A stretch of 15,117 nt of DNA from Verrucomicrobiota bacterium (GCA_003217965.1 QHNB01000232.1:1-15117), one strand, 5' to 3'. Shown: positions 6,697-13,258, counted from the first letter of the stretch. Numbers and translations are program-made. The notes: generated from the letters alone by a model not told the origin.

Positions 6697-7113
6697 TCAC
6701 CTAACGCGCGATCCGCTACTTTCCTTCCCGCCGTACTTTGTACCCTCAAGAGTCACTGTTCCCACGTCTAAGGCCACATTCCCATGTACCTCCATCTTTT
6801 CGCTCTTGGGACTAATGGCCTGAAACTCGGTTGCTCCTGCTTTCAGGTTCGACAACCGCTGACTTTTGGTTACCAGCTCGCCTCGCGGATTGATGAAAAC
6901 ATAATCATCCGTCCAGATCTGATCCAGGGTCGCCAAATCTCGCTTCGTCAGCGCGTCAGCATATTCGCGAAAGCGTTTCTCAAGATCCTGTTTAACGCTC
7001 GATGTCTTGTTCTCACTAACGGGAGTCGTTTGCCCGGTTGCTTTCTGCGGTGTCGTTAGACAAAGCAACGAAACAAACCCAATCGCCAATATCAATGTCG
7101 TTCGCATTTTCAT
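6697..7113 (-). CDS. Exported NTF2-like (DUF4440/SnoaL-type) protein with damaged C-terminus
   Basis: A 138-residue product with a signal peptide (MKMRTTLILAIGFVSLLCLTTPQKATG). It is followed by the first two-thirds of an NTF2-like cone: helix VKQDLEKRFREYADALTKRDLATLDQIW (40-67), TDDYVFINPRGELVTKSQRLSNLKAG, then strands MEVHGNVALDVGTVTLEGTKYGG. The family normally continues with a Y/F-x-x-T/D-strand and a G-R-W strand, about 25-30 residues more. Here the frame ends SSGSRVR-stop. Beyond the stop, on the same strand, D-I can be read in the +1 frame and GKSRWE in the original frame, around a five-C run. This suggests two compensating indels. It may be a decaying gene or a sequence error. Role unknown; many such proteins bind small ligands. 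It follows another NTF2-like gene by 85 bp. Confidence 0.7.
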   Translation of the reverse strand: MKMRTTLILAIGFVSLLCLTTPQKATGQTTPVSENKTSSVKQDLEKRFREYADALTKRDLATLDQIWTDDYVFINPRGELVTKSQRLSNLKAGATEFQAISPKSEKMEVHGNVALDVGTVTLEGTKYGGKESSGSRVR

Positions 7114-7198
7114 GGAGTAATGAGCTTTCTATGTCCCAGATTGTGCGAAGTCAATGCGGCAGACCTTGCCAAATCACACTCAAAGTCCGGCCTAATTG

Positions 7199-7705
7199 TC
7201 AGGAGCCCCAGTCCGTACAGAGATACTTCTCTGGAATCGGGTGCTCCGGGCTCTCGTGTTGCCAATAGATCGAGACAATCCACCAGCGGGTGCCATCGTA
7301 AAACAGCTGAATGCTGTTGATCCCGCGCATAAATGGCTCCGGGTCATCTGCATTGTGCCGCGATTCGTACGTGCTCCAGGCGTGCCCGATCTGGCCGAAT
7401 TGCTCAGTGCGGCGCGCAATTTCCTTATCGAAAAACCCATTCTTCTCGAAGTAAGACGCCGATCGTTCGATGAAACCTTCAACATCCAGCATCTGCGGCG
7501 CAATTTTGGCGTCCGAAACGGTGACACCAGGGTCCATCGCCGTCGGCATCAATCGCGCACCGGGTAGGAACAAAGAACGCTCCCGATTCCAATCCCGTTT
7601 CTTGCCCGCAGGTCCGGAGATCACGTCATAAGCGGCATTAATGATTGCATCGATGGACGCGAAATCCGCCGCGTTGGCGATTGATGGGGCGCTGGCGTTA
7701 TTCAT
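7199..7705 (-). CDS. NTF2-like superfamily protein
   Basis: A 168-residue cytosolic-looking protein (no signal peptide). The N-terminal half has a helix (FASIDAIINAAYDVISGPAG), then RDWNRERSLFLPGARLMPTA, the usual position where the sheet begins after the helices of an NTF2-like cone. The second half has GFIERSASYFEKNGFFDKEIARRTEQFGQIGHAWSTYE, and ends with FMRGINSIQLFYDGTRWWIVSIYWQHE, the long terminal strand pair with the aromatic-rich WWIVSIYW. No catalytic motif can be assigned. It starts 12 bp after the stop of the flavoprotein gene and is likely cotranscribed with it, so it may assist or follow that enzyme's pathway. No Shine-Dalgarno sequence is evident before ATG 7705. Confidence 0.8.
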   Translation of the reverse strand: MNNASAPSIANAADFASIDAIINAAYDVISGPAGKKRDWNRERSLFLPGARLMPTAMDPGVTVSDAKIAPQMLDVEGFIERSASYFEKNGFFDKEIARRTEQFGQIGHAWSTYESRHNADDPEPFMRGINSIQLFYDGTRWWIVSIYWQHESPEHPIPEKYLCTDWGS

Positions 7706-7717
7706 AATGCTTCGAGA

Positions 7718-9261
7718 TCAGCTGGATCGGACGGTCCCGTAAATGCCAGTCCGGCTCGGACTGGTGCTTTCCTGATTAGAAATTATTTCCAGCACTTTCA
7801 TCGCGGCATTGTGACCCGGAATGCCGCTGACCGCACCGCCGCGGTGTGCGCTGGATCCGCAGAAAAAAACGTTCTCGTACTTCGTCTCTACCCCCCAGTT
7901 CCCTGCCTGTTCTTTTCTTTCAGCAAAAGGAAATGTGGGCGCGTCTTGAAAGATGTTGCCATGATACATTCCCAGGGCATTCTCGATATCGACCGGGCTC
8001 TTGCTTTCGATGCAGAGATCGCCATTAGCTCTCACCGCTAGGCAATCTTCCAAGGGTTCTTCCAGCCACTGATTGATACTGGCAATGAATTTTCGCTCCG
8101 CAGCGCGGCGCATGTCTTGGTTGTTTTTCGCAAACAAGGAATAGGGCGCATCAAGCCCGAATAAGGTCATGGTATGAAATCCTTGCCTCCGAAGCTCTGG
8201 CGAAAGAATGCTGTCGTCGGTCAGCGTGTGGCAATAGATCTCGGATAACGTGTTTCCTTCAACTTTGGCAGACGGCGGAGAAGCATGTTGATCTTGAAGA
8301 CCGAGCCTTCGTCGGTCGCCTCGGGGTGATATTCATCATCTAAATACCTGGCCAGGACGTTTCGGCCGAAGTTCACCAGAAGAAATCGCCCTTCGACGGT
8401 CTGTTTCTTGCCATCGATTCGGAACTCCACGCCATGCTTATTTCGATTCAAACCAAGCGCTCGTAGATCGACATTAGTTAAGAATTCCGCGCCACTCTTC
8501 CGAGCCGCGGTTTCCAACTCCCGCGCGACCGCTCCCATGCCCCCCACCGGGACTTTCCATTCGCCCGTTTTGTTGCCGATCAAGTGATAAAGAAAACATC
8601 GGTTCTGGAGCAGCGAAGGATCATGCGGATTCGTGAAGACGCCGATCTTCGCGTCGGTCAGGACGAGCCCGCGCACCAGGTCGTTTTGCAAATAACGCTC
8701 AATGGCACGACCGAGTGGTTCCTCCGCTAGACTGCGCCATGCTTCGCGCGAAATTTCGTCACGCCCGAAGCGGCGCCCGAACTCTTCCTTAGCCACAAGT
8801 GGCTCCAGCATCGAATCCCAGACGTGTTCAGCAAAGACTCGCGGCAGGTTGTACAACTTCTTTAGTTGCTCGTGCTCGGCCTGGCTGCCGGTTAGCTCGA
8901 ACATCGATTGTCGGCTCGTCTCTTCTGAAGTGTTGCTCAAGAGCAAACCCTGATGTTCCCCATTCTTCACGTAAGGGGTGAACGACCCGGTCGCACGCCT
9001 GCGCAGCTCGAGCTTCAATCCCAAATCGCGAATGATTTTCTCCGGGAACAAGCTAACTAAATAGGAATAACGGGAGAGATATGCGTTATAGTCCGGGAAC
9101 ACCTTCTGCGAAGTCACGGCGCCGCCGATGTAATCGTTCTTTTCGAGCAGCAGCACGCTCAAACCGGCACGTCCGAGGTAAGTCGCCGCTACAAGCCCAT
9201 TATGTCCAGCGCCCAGAATAACAACGTCGTATTTAGACTGCAGCGCAGGCTTATCGCTCAT
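7718..9261 (-). pseudogene. CrtI/PYROXD2-like FAD-dependent oxidoreductase, broken by internal deletion/frameshift
   Basis: From ATG 9261 the product begins with a dinucleotide fold, YDVVILGAGHNGLVAATYLG (GAGHNG 17-22) and E40 in VLLLEKNDYIGGAV, as in phytoene-desaturase-like and PYROXD2-like flavoproteins. This frame runs to a TGA at 8221-8223. A second frame carries the rest: EIYCHTLTDDSILSPELRR begins at 8242 and continues through GFHTMTLFGLDAPYSLF to the C-terminal FAD motif FFCGSSAHRGGAVSGIPGHNAA. Between RLPKLK (about 8258-8277) and EIYC, family members usually carry about 30 residues including an AFAGTFHINE-like stretch (from memory). Here only about five codons remain, so a frame-changing deletion of roughly 90-100 bp is inferred, rather than a single-base error. 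Either the gene is inactive or the assembly collapsed here. The natural substrate (carotenoid-like or other) is unknown. Confidence 0.85.
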
Positions 9262-9368
9262 GTCAGAGGACGTTAGCAGCGCCAAAGAATCGGGAAAGTG
9301 TTTACGAATGGTGACGCTCCTGTCGGTGAACCGATAGGTCCCTGTTGCTTCCGGGTAGAAAAAAGCAA

Positions 9369-9398
9369 AAGCCCTCGCCGGTTTCCCGGCGAGGGCTT
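9369..9398 (-). terminator. Intrinsic terminator of the Cys-rich peptide cassette
   Basis: On the minus strand a perfect 13-bp GC-rich stem (9398-9386 with 9381-9369, sequence AAGCCCTCGCCGG and its complement) closes a 4-nt loop. It is followed by a T-rich tail (TTTTGCTTTTTTC). It lies 12 bp after the stop of the gene at 9411-9539. The + strand side lacks a T-run, so it works for minus-strand transcription. Confidence 0.9.
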
Positions 9399-9410
9399 CG
9401 CCAACTAACG

Positions 9411-9539
9411 CTATTGAGCGCAGCAAGGGCTGCCGGGGAAGCAACACGCGCCGCCTCCGCAACAATCCGCCGCGGTCGAAGTCGCCTGTGCTGTCCCGAG
9501 CAATGCCAGTGCAGCGATAATCATCAAAAGGTATTTCAT
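9411..9539 (-). CDS. Cysteine-rich secreted small peptide (42 aa)
   Basis: A short gene with all signals of a real one. AGGAGGG sits 3 bases before ATG 9539, a signal peptide follows (MKYLLMIIAALALLGTAQA, AxA-type cleavage site after residue 19), and a TAG stop at 9411-9413 is followed by a strong terminator. The mature part of about 23 residues, from T20, contains DCCGGGACCFPGSPCCAQ: three vicinal cysteine pairs in the pattern CC-x4-CC-x5-CC, six Cys in 23 residues. This suggests metal binding or a disulfide-knotted extracytoplasmic peptide; a precursor of a modified peptide is also possible. I do not recognise a named family. The preceding gene on the same strand (9596-9889) also encodes a Cys-rich protein, 56 bp upstream, so the two likely form one transcript. 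Confidence 0.85.
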   Translation of the reverse strand: MKYLLMIIAALALLGTAQATSTAADCCGGGACCFPGSPCCAQ

Positions 9540-9595
9540 AATCCCTCCTGTTGAATTTGTTTTATCTCACCCGAGTTCCGGGCGAGCCGACGCAA

Positions 9596-9889
9596 CTACA
9601 CGAACTGCGTTCGCGGCGGCGGAACAGGTGGCCGATCGGAGCGGTCGCTTGCTGAAAGAAACTTCGATGAGATCGTTTGTCTCTCCGTTGGCGAGTAAAT
9701 CAGCGGCGTAGAAGTTGCCAAAAAAAGCGTGAGACCTAGCGCGCACGCGGTGCAACATTGTTGATCCGGGCTTGGTTTCGCCGGATCACTTCCGCAATCG
9801 CCGTCATGATTCGGAGCGGTCAGACGCTCGCAGCAGCCTATCTTCGCCCGCATTGGCCCGATGATAGAGCTTGTGCCGTGCCGATGCAA
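9596..9889 (-). CDS. Cys-rich single-TM protein of unknown function
   Basis: A product of up to 97 residues. Starts are uncertain: TTG 9889 is the first in frame after a stop; ATG 9853 (MRAKIGCC) is the alternative. The N-terminal part is His/Cys rich: H2, H4, C19-C20 (IGCCERL), H28, C32 (HDGDCG) and C45-C46-x2-C49 (QQCCTAC). A TM helix follows at about 48-65 (ACALGLTLFLATSTPLIY), then a hydrophilic tail with RSDRPPVPPPR. The layout, Cys/His cluster then helix then Pro-rich end, resembles small metal-handling membrane proteins such as DUF2946-type ones, but I cannot assign it. It lies just downstream of a promoter at 9917-9945 whose expected transcript start leaves only about 20 nt of leader, which fits a start near 9889. 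It precedes the 42-residue Cys-rich peptide gene. Confidence 0.6.
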   Translation of the reverse strand: MHRHGTSSIIGPMRAKIGCCERLTAPNHDGDCGSDPAKPSPDQQCCTACALGLTLFLATSTPLIYSPTERQTISSKFLSASDRSDRPPVPPPRTQFV

Positions 9890-9916
9890 CGCGGTTCAAT
9901 TCAATCCCGCTGTGCC

Positions 9917-9945
9917 ATAACATGGACGGGGATCCGCTTGGTCAA
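9917..9945 (-). promoter_or_regulatory. Sigma70-type promoter for the Cys-rich cassette
   Basis: On the minus strand TTGACC (9945-9940, 5 of 6 to consensus) and TGTTAT (9922-9917, 4 of 6) are separated by exactly 17 bp. The predicted start of transcription is near 9910. It is placed correctly for the genes at 9596-9889 and 9411-9539. Confidence 0.6.
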
Positions 9946-9951
9946 ATTTCA

Positions 9952-9990
9952 GCATTTTAGTTTTCGGCATTTCAGTTTTAGCATTTCAGG
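9952..9990. repeat. Short imperfect tandem repeat before the gene at 9991
   Basis: Three successive units, GCATTTTAGTTTTCG (9952-9966), GCATTTCAGTTTTA (9967-9980) and partial GCATTTCAGG (9981-9990), abut the next start codon. Replication slippage is the likely origin. The last unit supplies only a poor AGG directly before the ATG. Confidence 0.7.
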
Positions 9991-11178
9991 ATGAATGCTC
10001 GATGGCTTTGGCTTTGCGGCGGGCTCCTGTTGATCGCGAGCGTCGCATCTGGTGCCGGCACTTATCAGCGGGCCAGAGATGGAAGAACGCTCGTCTGGAA
10101 TGATTCTTCCAAAACCGGCGAAGAGGCTGAATGGTCCGGCAAAAGAGACAAGAATGGATTCGCCACTGGTTCCGGTACATTGACCTGGTATAAAGTTGCA
10201 CCAACGATCGTCACCGGCTCGAATATCCGAGATGCCAGAAGACACGCCGTTGTCATCAGCCGTTATTCAGGCCAAATGGTTCAAGGAAAATTCGAGGGCG
10301 CTGTCACTTATGTTGGCCCAAATGGAAAAAAATCTAGCGCGACATTTGTGGATGGCAGTGAATCGGCGGCTCGACCATCACCCATCCCTCGTCAAGCAGT
10401 GGCGCCGACGGCGACCCCAGCAGCAAGTCCAACACGAGCCGCACGGCAGAGCCCGACGCCAGTGGCAGAGCCCAAGTCGACATCCACGCCGCTGGCAGAG
10501 CAAACCCCGACGCCTGGCCCCGAGCGGACGCCTACCCCAACCGCACAAACGGCTCCACCGCCAACGCCCGAGCAAACGGCAACATCGACGCCCACGCCCG
10601 CGCCGTCCGCCAGCCAGCCTGCTGAACAAAACGAAATCGTGGAAGTCCCAACCCAGGTTGACGAATCTCTCCGATCGCTCACCGCGCCTCCGCCGAAATC
10701 GCGAGACAGCGTAGCCGTGGCTTCGCCTCAAGCATCCGCACCATCAACACCACCGCCATTGCCGTGGCCAACTTCAGCGGCTGCCGGCAATGACGGTCGC
10801 ACTGTCGCTGCCTTAGACAACCAGTACCAGGCGGCGGTTAGGAACAATGATCCCGCAACGATGGATCGGATTTTAGCAGATGACTTCGTTTTGGTGACAG
10901 GCCGCGGTAATGCATTGAGCAAAGCCGATTTGATCAAGGAAGCGCGAGAAAAGCGGACGATCTATGAGCACCAAGAAGAGGAAGAAGGCACACAGAAAGT
11001 TCGGATTTGGGGCGATACCGCTGTAGTGACAGCATTATTGCGAATCAAAGGCACAAGAGATCAAAAGCCACTCGATTACAAAGTTTGGTTTAGCGATACT
11101 TATGTCCGGACGCCGGCGGGTTGGCGTTACGTATTCGGTCAAGCCTCCACCCCGTTGTCGAAAACAGACGCAAAATAA
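9991..11178 (+). CDS. Exported protein: MORN-like region, Thr/Pro-rich linker, DUF4440 domain
   Basis: A 395-residue product with a signal peptide (residues 1 to about 22, WLWLCGGLLLIASVASGAG). Residues 24-122 show MORN-like strands: DGRTLVWNDS, EAEWSGKRDKNGFATGSGTLTWY, RYSGQMVQGKFEGAVTYVGPNGKK. Residues about 125-275 are a low-complexity Pro/Thr/Ala/Ser linker with many PTP units (QTPTPGPERTPTPTAQ). Residues about 272-388 form an NTF2-like DUF4440 domain: VAALDNQYQAAVRNNDPATMDRILADDFVLVTGRG, then RIWGDTAVVTALL, and the complete end KVWFSDTYVRTPAGWRYVFGQAS. The linker suggests two folded parts held apart, probably outside the cytoplasm. Function unknown. ATG 9991 fits the signal peptide; ribosome site poor. 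Confidence 0.85.
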   Translation: MNARWLWLCGGLLLIASVASGAGTYQRARDGRTLVWNDSSKTGEEAEWSGKRDKNGFATGSGTLTWYKVAPTIVTGSNIRDARRHAVVISRYSGQMVQGKFEGAVTYVGPNGKKSSATFVDGSESAARPSPIPRQAVAPTATPAASPTRAARQSPTPVAEPKSTSTPLAEQTPTPGPERTPTPTAQTAPPPTPEQTATSTPTPAPSASQPAEQNEIVEVPTQVDESLRSLTAPPPKSRDSVAVASPQASAPSTPPPLPWPTSAAAGNDGRTVAALDNQYQAAVRNNDPATMDRILADDFVLVTGRGNALSKADLIKEAREKRTIYEHQEEEEGTQKVRIWGDTAVVTALLRIKGTRDQKPLDYKVWFSDTYVRTPAGWRYVFGQASTPLSKTDAK

Positions 11179-11185
11179 TTTTGCG
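11169..11185. repeat. 17-bp palindrome across a stop codon
   Basis: CGCAAAAT (11169-11176) and ATTTTGCG (11178-11185) are perfect arms around one A and include the TAA at 11176-11178. A weak hairpin is possible. The adjoining 11186-11302 shows no gene or clear signal. Confidence 0.35.
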
Positions 11186-11302
11186 ATAACCTGATTTCGG
11201 CGTTTCTCTCCGCGCCGGAAAACAAGGAACACTGCTGCGATTTTCATGGGCAAAACAGATGTAGAGACGCGACTCCTCCGCCCGTTCGCTATGCACGTAC
11301 CG

Positions 11303-11324
11303 TTGAGTATTGCACAATACTCAA
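11303..11324. promoter_or_regulatory. Operator-like palindrome upstream of the NmrA gene
   Basis: TTGAGTATTG (11303-11312) and CAATACTCAA (11315-11324) are perfect 10-bp arms around CA. The form fits a dimeric winged-helix regulator such as those of the HxlR or MarR families, which often control NmrA/quinone-reductase genes; no regulator gene is adjacent. Position is 100 bp before the start at 11424. Confidence 0.5.
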
Positions 11325-11328
11325 AGGT

Positions 11329-11344
11329 AAACGTGTGCACGTTT
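11329..11344. promoter_or_regulatory. Second adjacent palindrome upstream of the NmrA gene
   Basis: AAACGTG (11329-11335) and CACGTTT (11338-11344) are perfect 7-bp arms around TG. Its centre lies 23 bp, about two helical turns, from the centre of the preceding palindrome, so both would face the same side of the DNA. Confidence 0.45.
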
Positions 11345-11423
11345 CAAAGCTTCTCTTTCAATTTCTGTTTTGTTCGGCGACACGATCCTTGCGCGGCATA
11401 ATTTCCCGATATAGCCGAAGGAG

Positions 11424-12287
11424 ATGGCGGAAACCGTTTTAGTAACAGGCGCGACGGGCATGGTGGGGCGCGATGTCGCGAAGCAACTTTCGAGAAAAGG
11501 GCCAGCGGTTCGCGCTGGCGTGCGTGACCAAATGAAAGCGCGAAAGCAATTCGGTGACGAGATCGACCTCGTGGCATTCGATTTTCAAGACGTCGCTTCC
11601 TTTGGTCGCGCGCTTGATGGAGTCGAGAAAGTTTTCCTTCTACCGCCCCTGATGCCGAATCAAGTGGAGCTAACCAACGCATTCGTGAATGCCGCGAAAC
11701 GCGTCGGCGTTCGACATGTTGTCAAACTCTCAGCGATCGGTGCCGATGCCGCGCCGCCATATACGTTTGGAAAATGGCATGCCGCCAATGAACAGCACAT
11801 TCGTCAATCGGGTCTGGGCTTCACGTTTTTGCGGCCGAACTCGTTCATGCAAAATTTCATCACTTACTTCCCCCCAGGCGACGGCGCGATTTATCTGCCG
11901 TGGGGAAATGGCACGGCGAGCTTTGTCGACACCCGCGACGTCGCCAGCGTTGCGGCAGACGTACTGACCAATGACGGACATGAGGGAAAAACGTACACGC
12001 TCACCGGGCCGACCGCGCTCGGCATTGCAGACGTAGCACGAATTCTCGCTGGGGCAGCGGGGCGCGACATTAATTATGTCGATGTCCCAGAAGCCGCCGC
12101 GCGCAACGGAATGCTTCAGGCCGGAATTCCGAAGTGGCAGGTGGATGGCATAATGGAGCTGCACGCCATCAACAAAGAAAATCGCTGGAGCGACGTCACG
12201 TCCGACGTTGAGAAAGTTACGGGAAAACCCGCAACCGACTTCGCACAATTTGCCCGCGACCATGTCGAAAAGTTTCGATTGGGCTAG
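11424..12287 (+). CDS. NmrA-family NAD(P)-binding protein (atypical SDR)
   Basis: A 287-residue Rossmann protein. ETVLVTGATGMVGRDVAKQL carries the TGATGxxG cofactor motif at 8-15. RAGVRD (about 30-35) is the NADP-phosphate-recognition region, and VEKVFLLPPLMPNQVELTNAFVNAAKRVGVRHVVKLSAIGAD the middle strands typical of NmrA/HSCARG and QorB/azoreductase-like proteins. LGFTFLRPNSFMQNF and the C-terminal ADVARILAGAAGRDINYVDVP region (shared with TMR/QorB-type sequences) complete the family pattern. It lacks the SDR Tyr-x3-Lys pair in the usual form, so it may be a quinone/azo reductase or an NADPH sensor. Start is ATG 11424; AAGGAG (11418-11423) touches the ATG with no spacer and a stop lies in frame just upstream (11412-11414), so there is no alternative. 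Paired palindromes upstream suggest regulated expression. Confidence 0.88.
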   Translation: MAETVLVTGATGMVGRDVAKQLSRKGPAVRAGVRDQMKARKQFGDEIDLVAFDFQDVASFGRALDGVEKVFLLPPLMPNQVELTNAFVNAAKRVGVRHVVKLSAIGADAAPPYTFGKWHAANEQHIRQSGLGFTFLRPNSFMQNFITYFPPGDGAIYLPWGNGTASFVDTRDVASVAADVLTNDGHEGKTYTLTGPTALGIADVARILAGAAGRDINYVDVPEAAARNGMLQAGIPKWQVDGIMELHAINKENRWSDVTSDVEKVTGKPATDFAQFARDHVEKFRLG

Positions 12288-12601
12288 GTTTTTCGCCAAG
12301 TTGACGGAGATCATTGCGAAAGGTACGTCAGCCCAATCCAGATCCGAGACCACCACGAGAGGGAGACAGCTATCGGGCAACTAACGATTTCGGCAAAGTT
12401 GCCGTTTGGCATCGCCTATGGCGAACTGAAACTTTCTCTGCGATTGGGGCTCACCCACAGCGGTCTGCGGTTCGACAAACACGTCGTCTCTCTCAAACCG
12501 AAGTAACAATCGGAGCTCGTAGCTGAAAGTCAGCAGCTAGGCCTTATCTCTAACTCAGCCCGCAATCCGCGATCCGAAATCGCTCCCTGCAGCTTTTAGA
12601 T
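12288..12601. other. Gene-free stretch between convergent genes
   Basis: No convincing gene. The NmrA frame stays open after its TAG from 12288 to a TAA at 12504-12506 (72 codons, ending RFDKHVVSLKPK). It has no ATG or GTG, and the only TTG lies well inside (in AKLPFG), so it is at best a remnant. An inverted repeat GGCAACT/AGTTGCC flanks part of it (about 12376-12403). A tandem heptamer lies at 12561-12583. Confidence 0.4.
12561..12583. repeat. Tandem imperfect heptamers
   Basis: CGCAATC, CGCGATC and CGAAATC follow one another (12561-12581), then GC, just beyond the stop of the minus-strand gene at 12602. A short slippage-type repeat. Confidence 0.5.
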
Positions 12602-13084
12602 CTAGCGTCCGAAGCGTGGAACGCGCCAGCTCGATTCCTCGTAGACTGCACCAGCTGAAATGTGAAATTTGTCATCCCCCACCTCGCCGATGATGTATGC
12701 CTGTTTGAAATCCCCACCGAATTTCCCCGTCGATCTCCCGTACAAAAAGCCCACCTCTCCGCCGGCATAATCAAAAAGACCGGTCCGCTGCACATCTATT
12801 ACCTCTTTGGACGAATCCCTGGCTCGCGCTGCGACGGATGTGGCAAGGGGTCGCTGTGGCGATGCCACCGGTAACCCGGGAAGAAAATCAGGCGGCACCG
12901 GTTCCATCCAGTTCAGCGCGGTCGAGAAAGAAAAAAAACTGTTGTTTGAAAGCGTCAGCGACGGAAACCGAGGAGGCGAGCTATTCAGGGAGCGGAAAAT
13001 ATCCGGTCCATCTATCTGTTGCGCCGATAAAGAAAGACACAGACTGAAAAAGCCAATAACGCCAAGAGATACGCGTTTGGTCAT
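12602..13084 (-). CDS. Secreted protein of unknown function
   Basis: A 160-residue product from ATG 13084, chosen because it begins a signal peptide (MTKRVSLGVIGFFSLCLSLSA, cleavage before QQ at about 22). The open frame extends a further 31 codons upstream but that part does not look like protein. The middle (residues about 30-105) is Ser/Pro rich (LNSSPPRFPSLTLSNNSFFSF, VPPDFLPGLP). The C-terminal half looks like conserved beta structure: VIDVQRTGLFDYAGGEVGFLYG, GKFGGDFKQAYIIGEVGDDKFHISAGAVYEESS, ending WRVPRFGR. No family is recognised. It is divergent from the cyclase gene and alone in its unit. Confidence 0.65.
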   Translation of the reverse strand: MTKRVSLGVIGFFSLCLSLSAQQIDGPDIFRSLNSSPPRFPSLTLSNNSFFSFSTALNWMEPVPPDFLPGLPVASPQRPLATSVAARARDSSKEVIDVQRTGLFDYAGGEVGFLYGRSTGKFGGDFKQAYIIGEVGDDKFHISAGAVYEESSWRVPRFGR

Positions 13085-13258
13085 GAAAAGAATGCACAGC
13101 AAGAATGATTCGAGCGCCAGCAAAATTTTTCTTGAGCTAGGATGAGGGGGATAAAGAAGGTAGCAGCCACGAGGCACGAAAGCTCCTTAAACATTGCTTC
13201 ACCGATGATAGATTTAGGCCTCGTTAATTATTGGCGCCAAAGATAAGAAAAGCGCGAA
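13085..13258. promoter_or_regulatory. Divergent intergenic region
   Basis: The region separates the secreted-protein gene (-) from the cyclase gene (+) and should carry both promoters. It is A/T richer near 13221-13232 (TCGTTAATTATT), but I see no -35/-10 pair that I would defend, and no strong ribosome site before ATG 13259. Confidence 0.25.

Noticed and set aside
7206..7260. Possible transcription attenuator in the gap after the NTF2-like gene
   Set aside because: The sequence lies inside the coding end of the gene at 7199-7705 and no stem with a T-run was found.
9262..9465. 68-codon upstream extension of the flavoprotein frame
   Set aside because: It runs through the terminator and the end of the Cys-rich peptide gene in another frame; the dinucleotide fold begins properly from ATG 9261.
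10378..10731. Minus-strand and alternative-frame open frames in the linker of the gene at 9991
   Set aside because: They arise from the low-complexity PTP-rich DNA, giving Gly/Arg- or Val/Gly-rich sequences without domain content.
11730..12380. 216-codon minus-strand open frame over the NmrA gene
   Set aside because: Antisense shadow of a clear Rossmann-fold gene with strong codon-level protein pattern on the plus strand.
13221..13232. A/T-rich stretch as a -10 element for the cyclase gene
   Set aside because: No -35 element at 16-18 bp that scores above chance.
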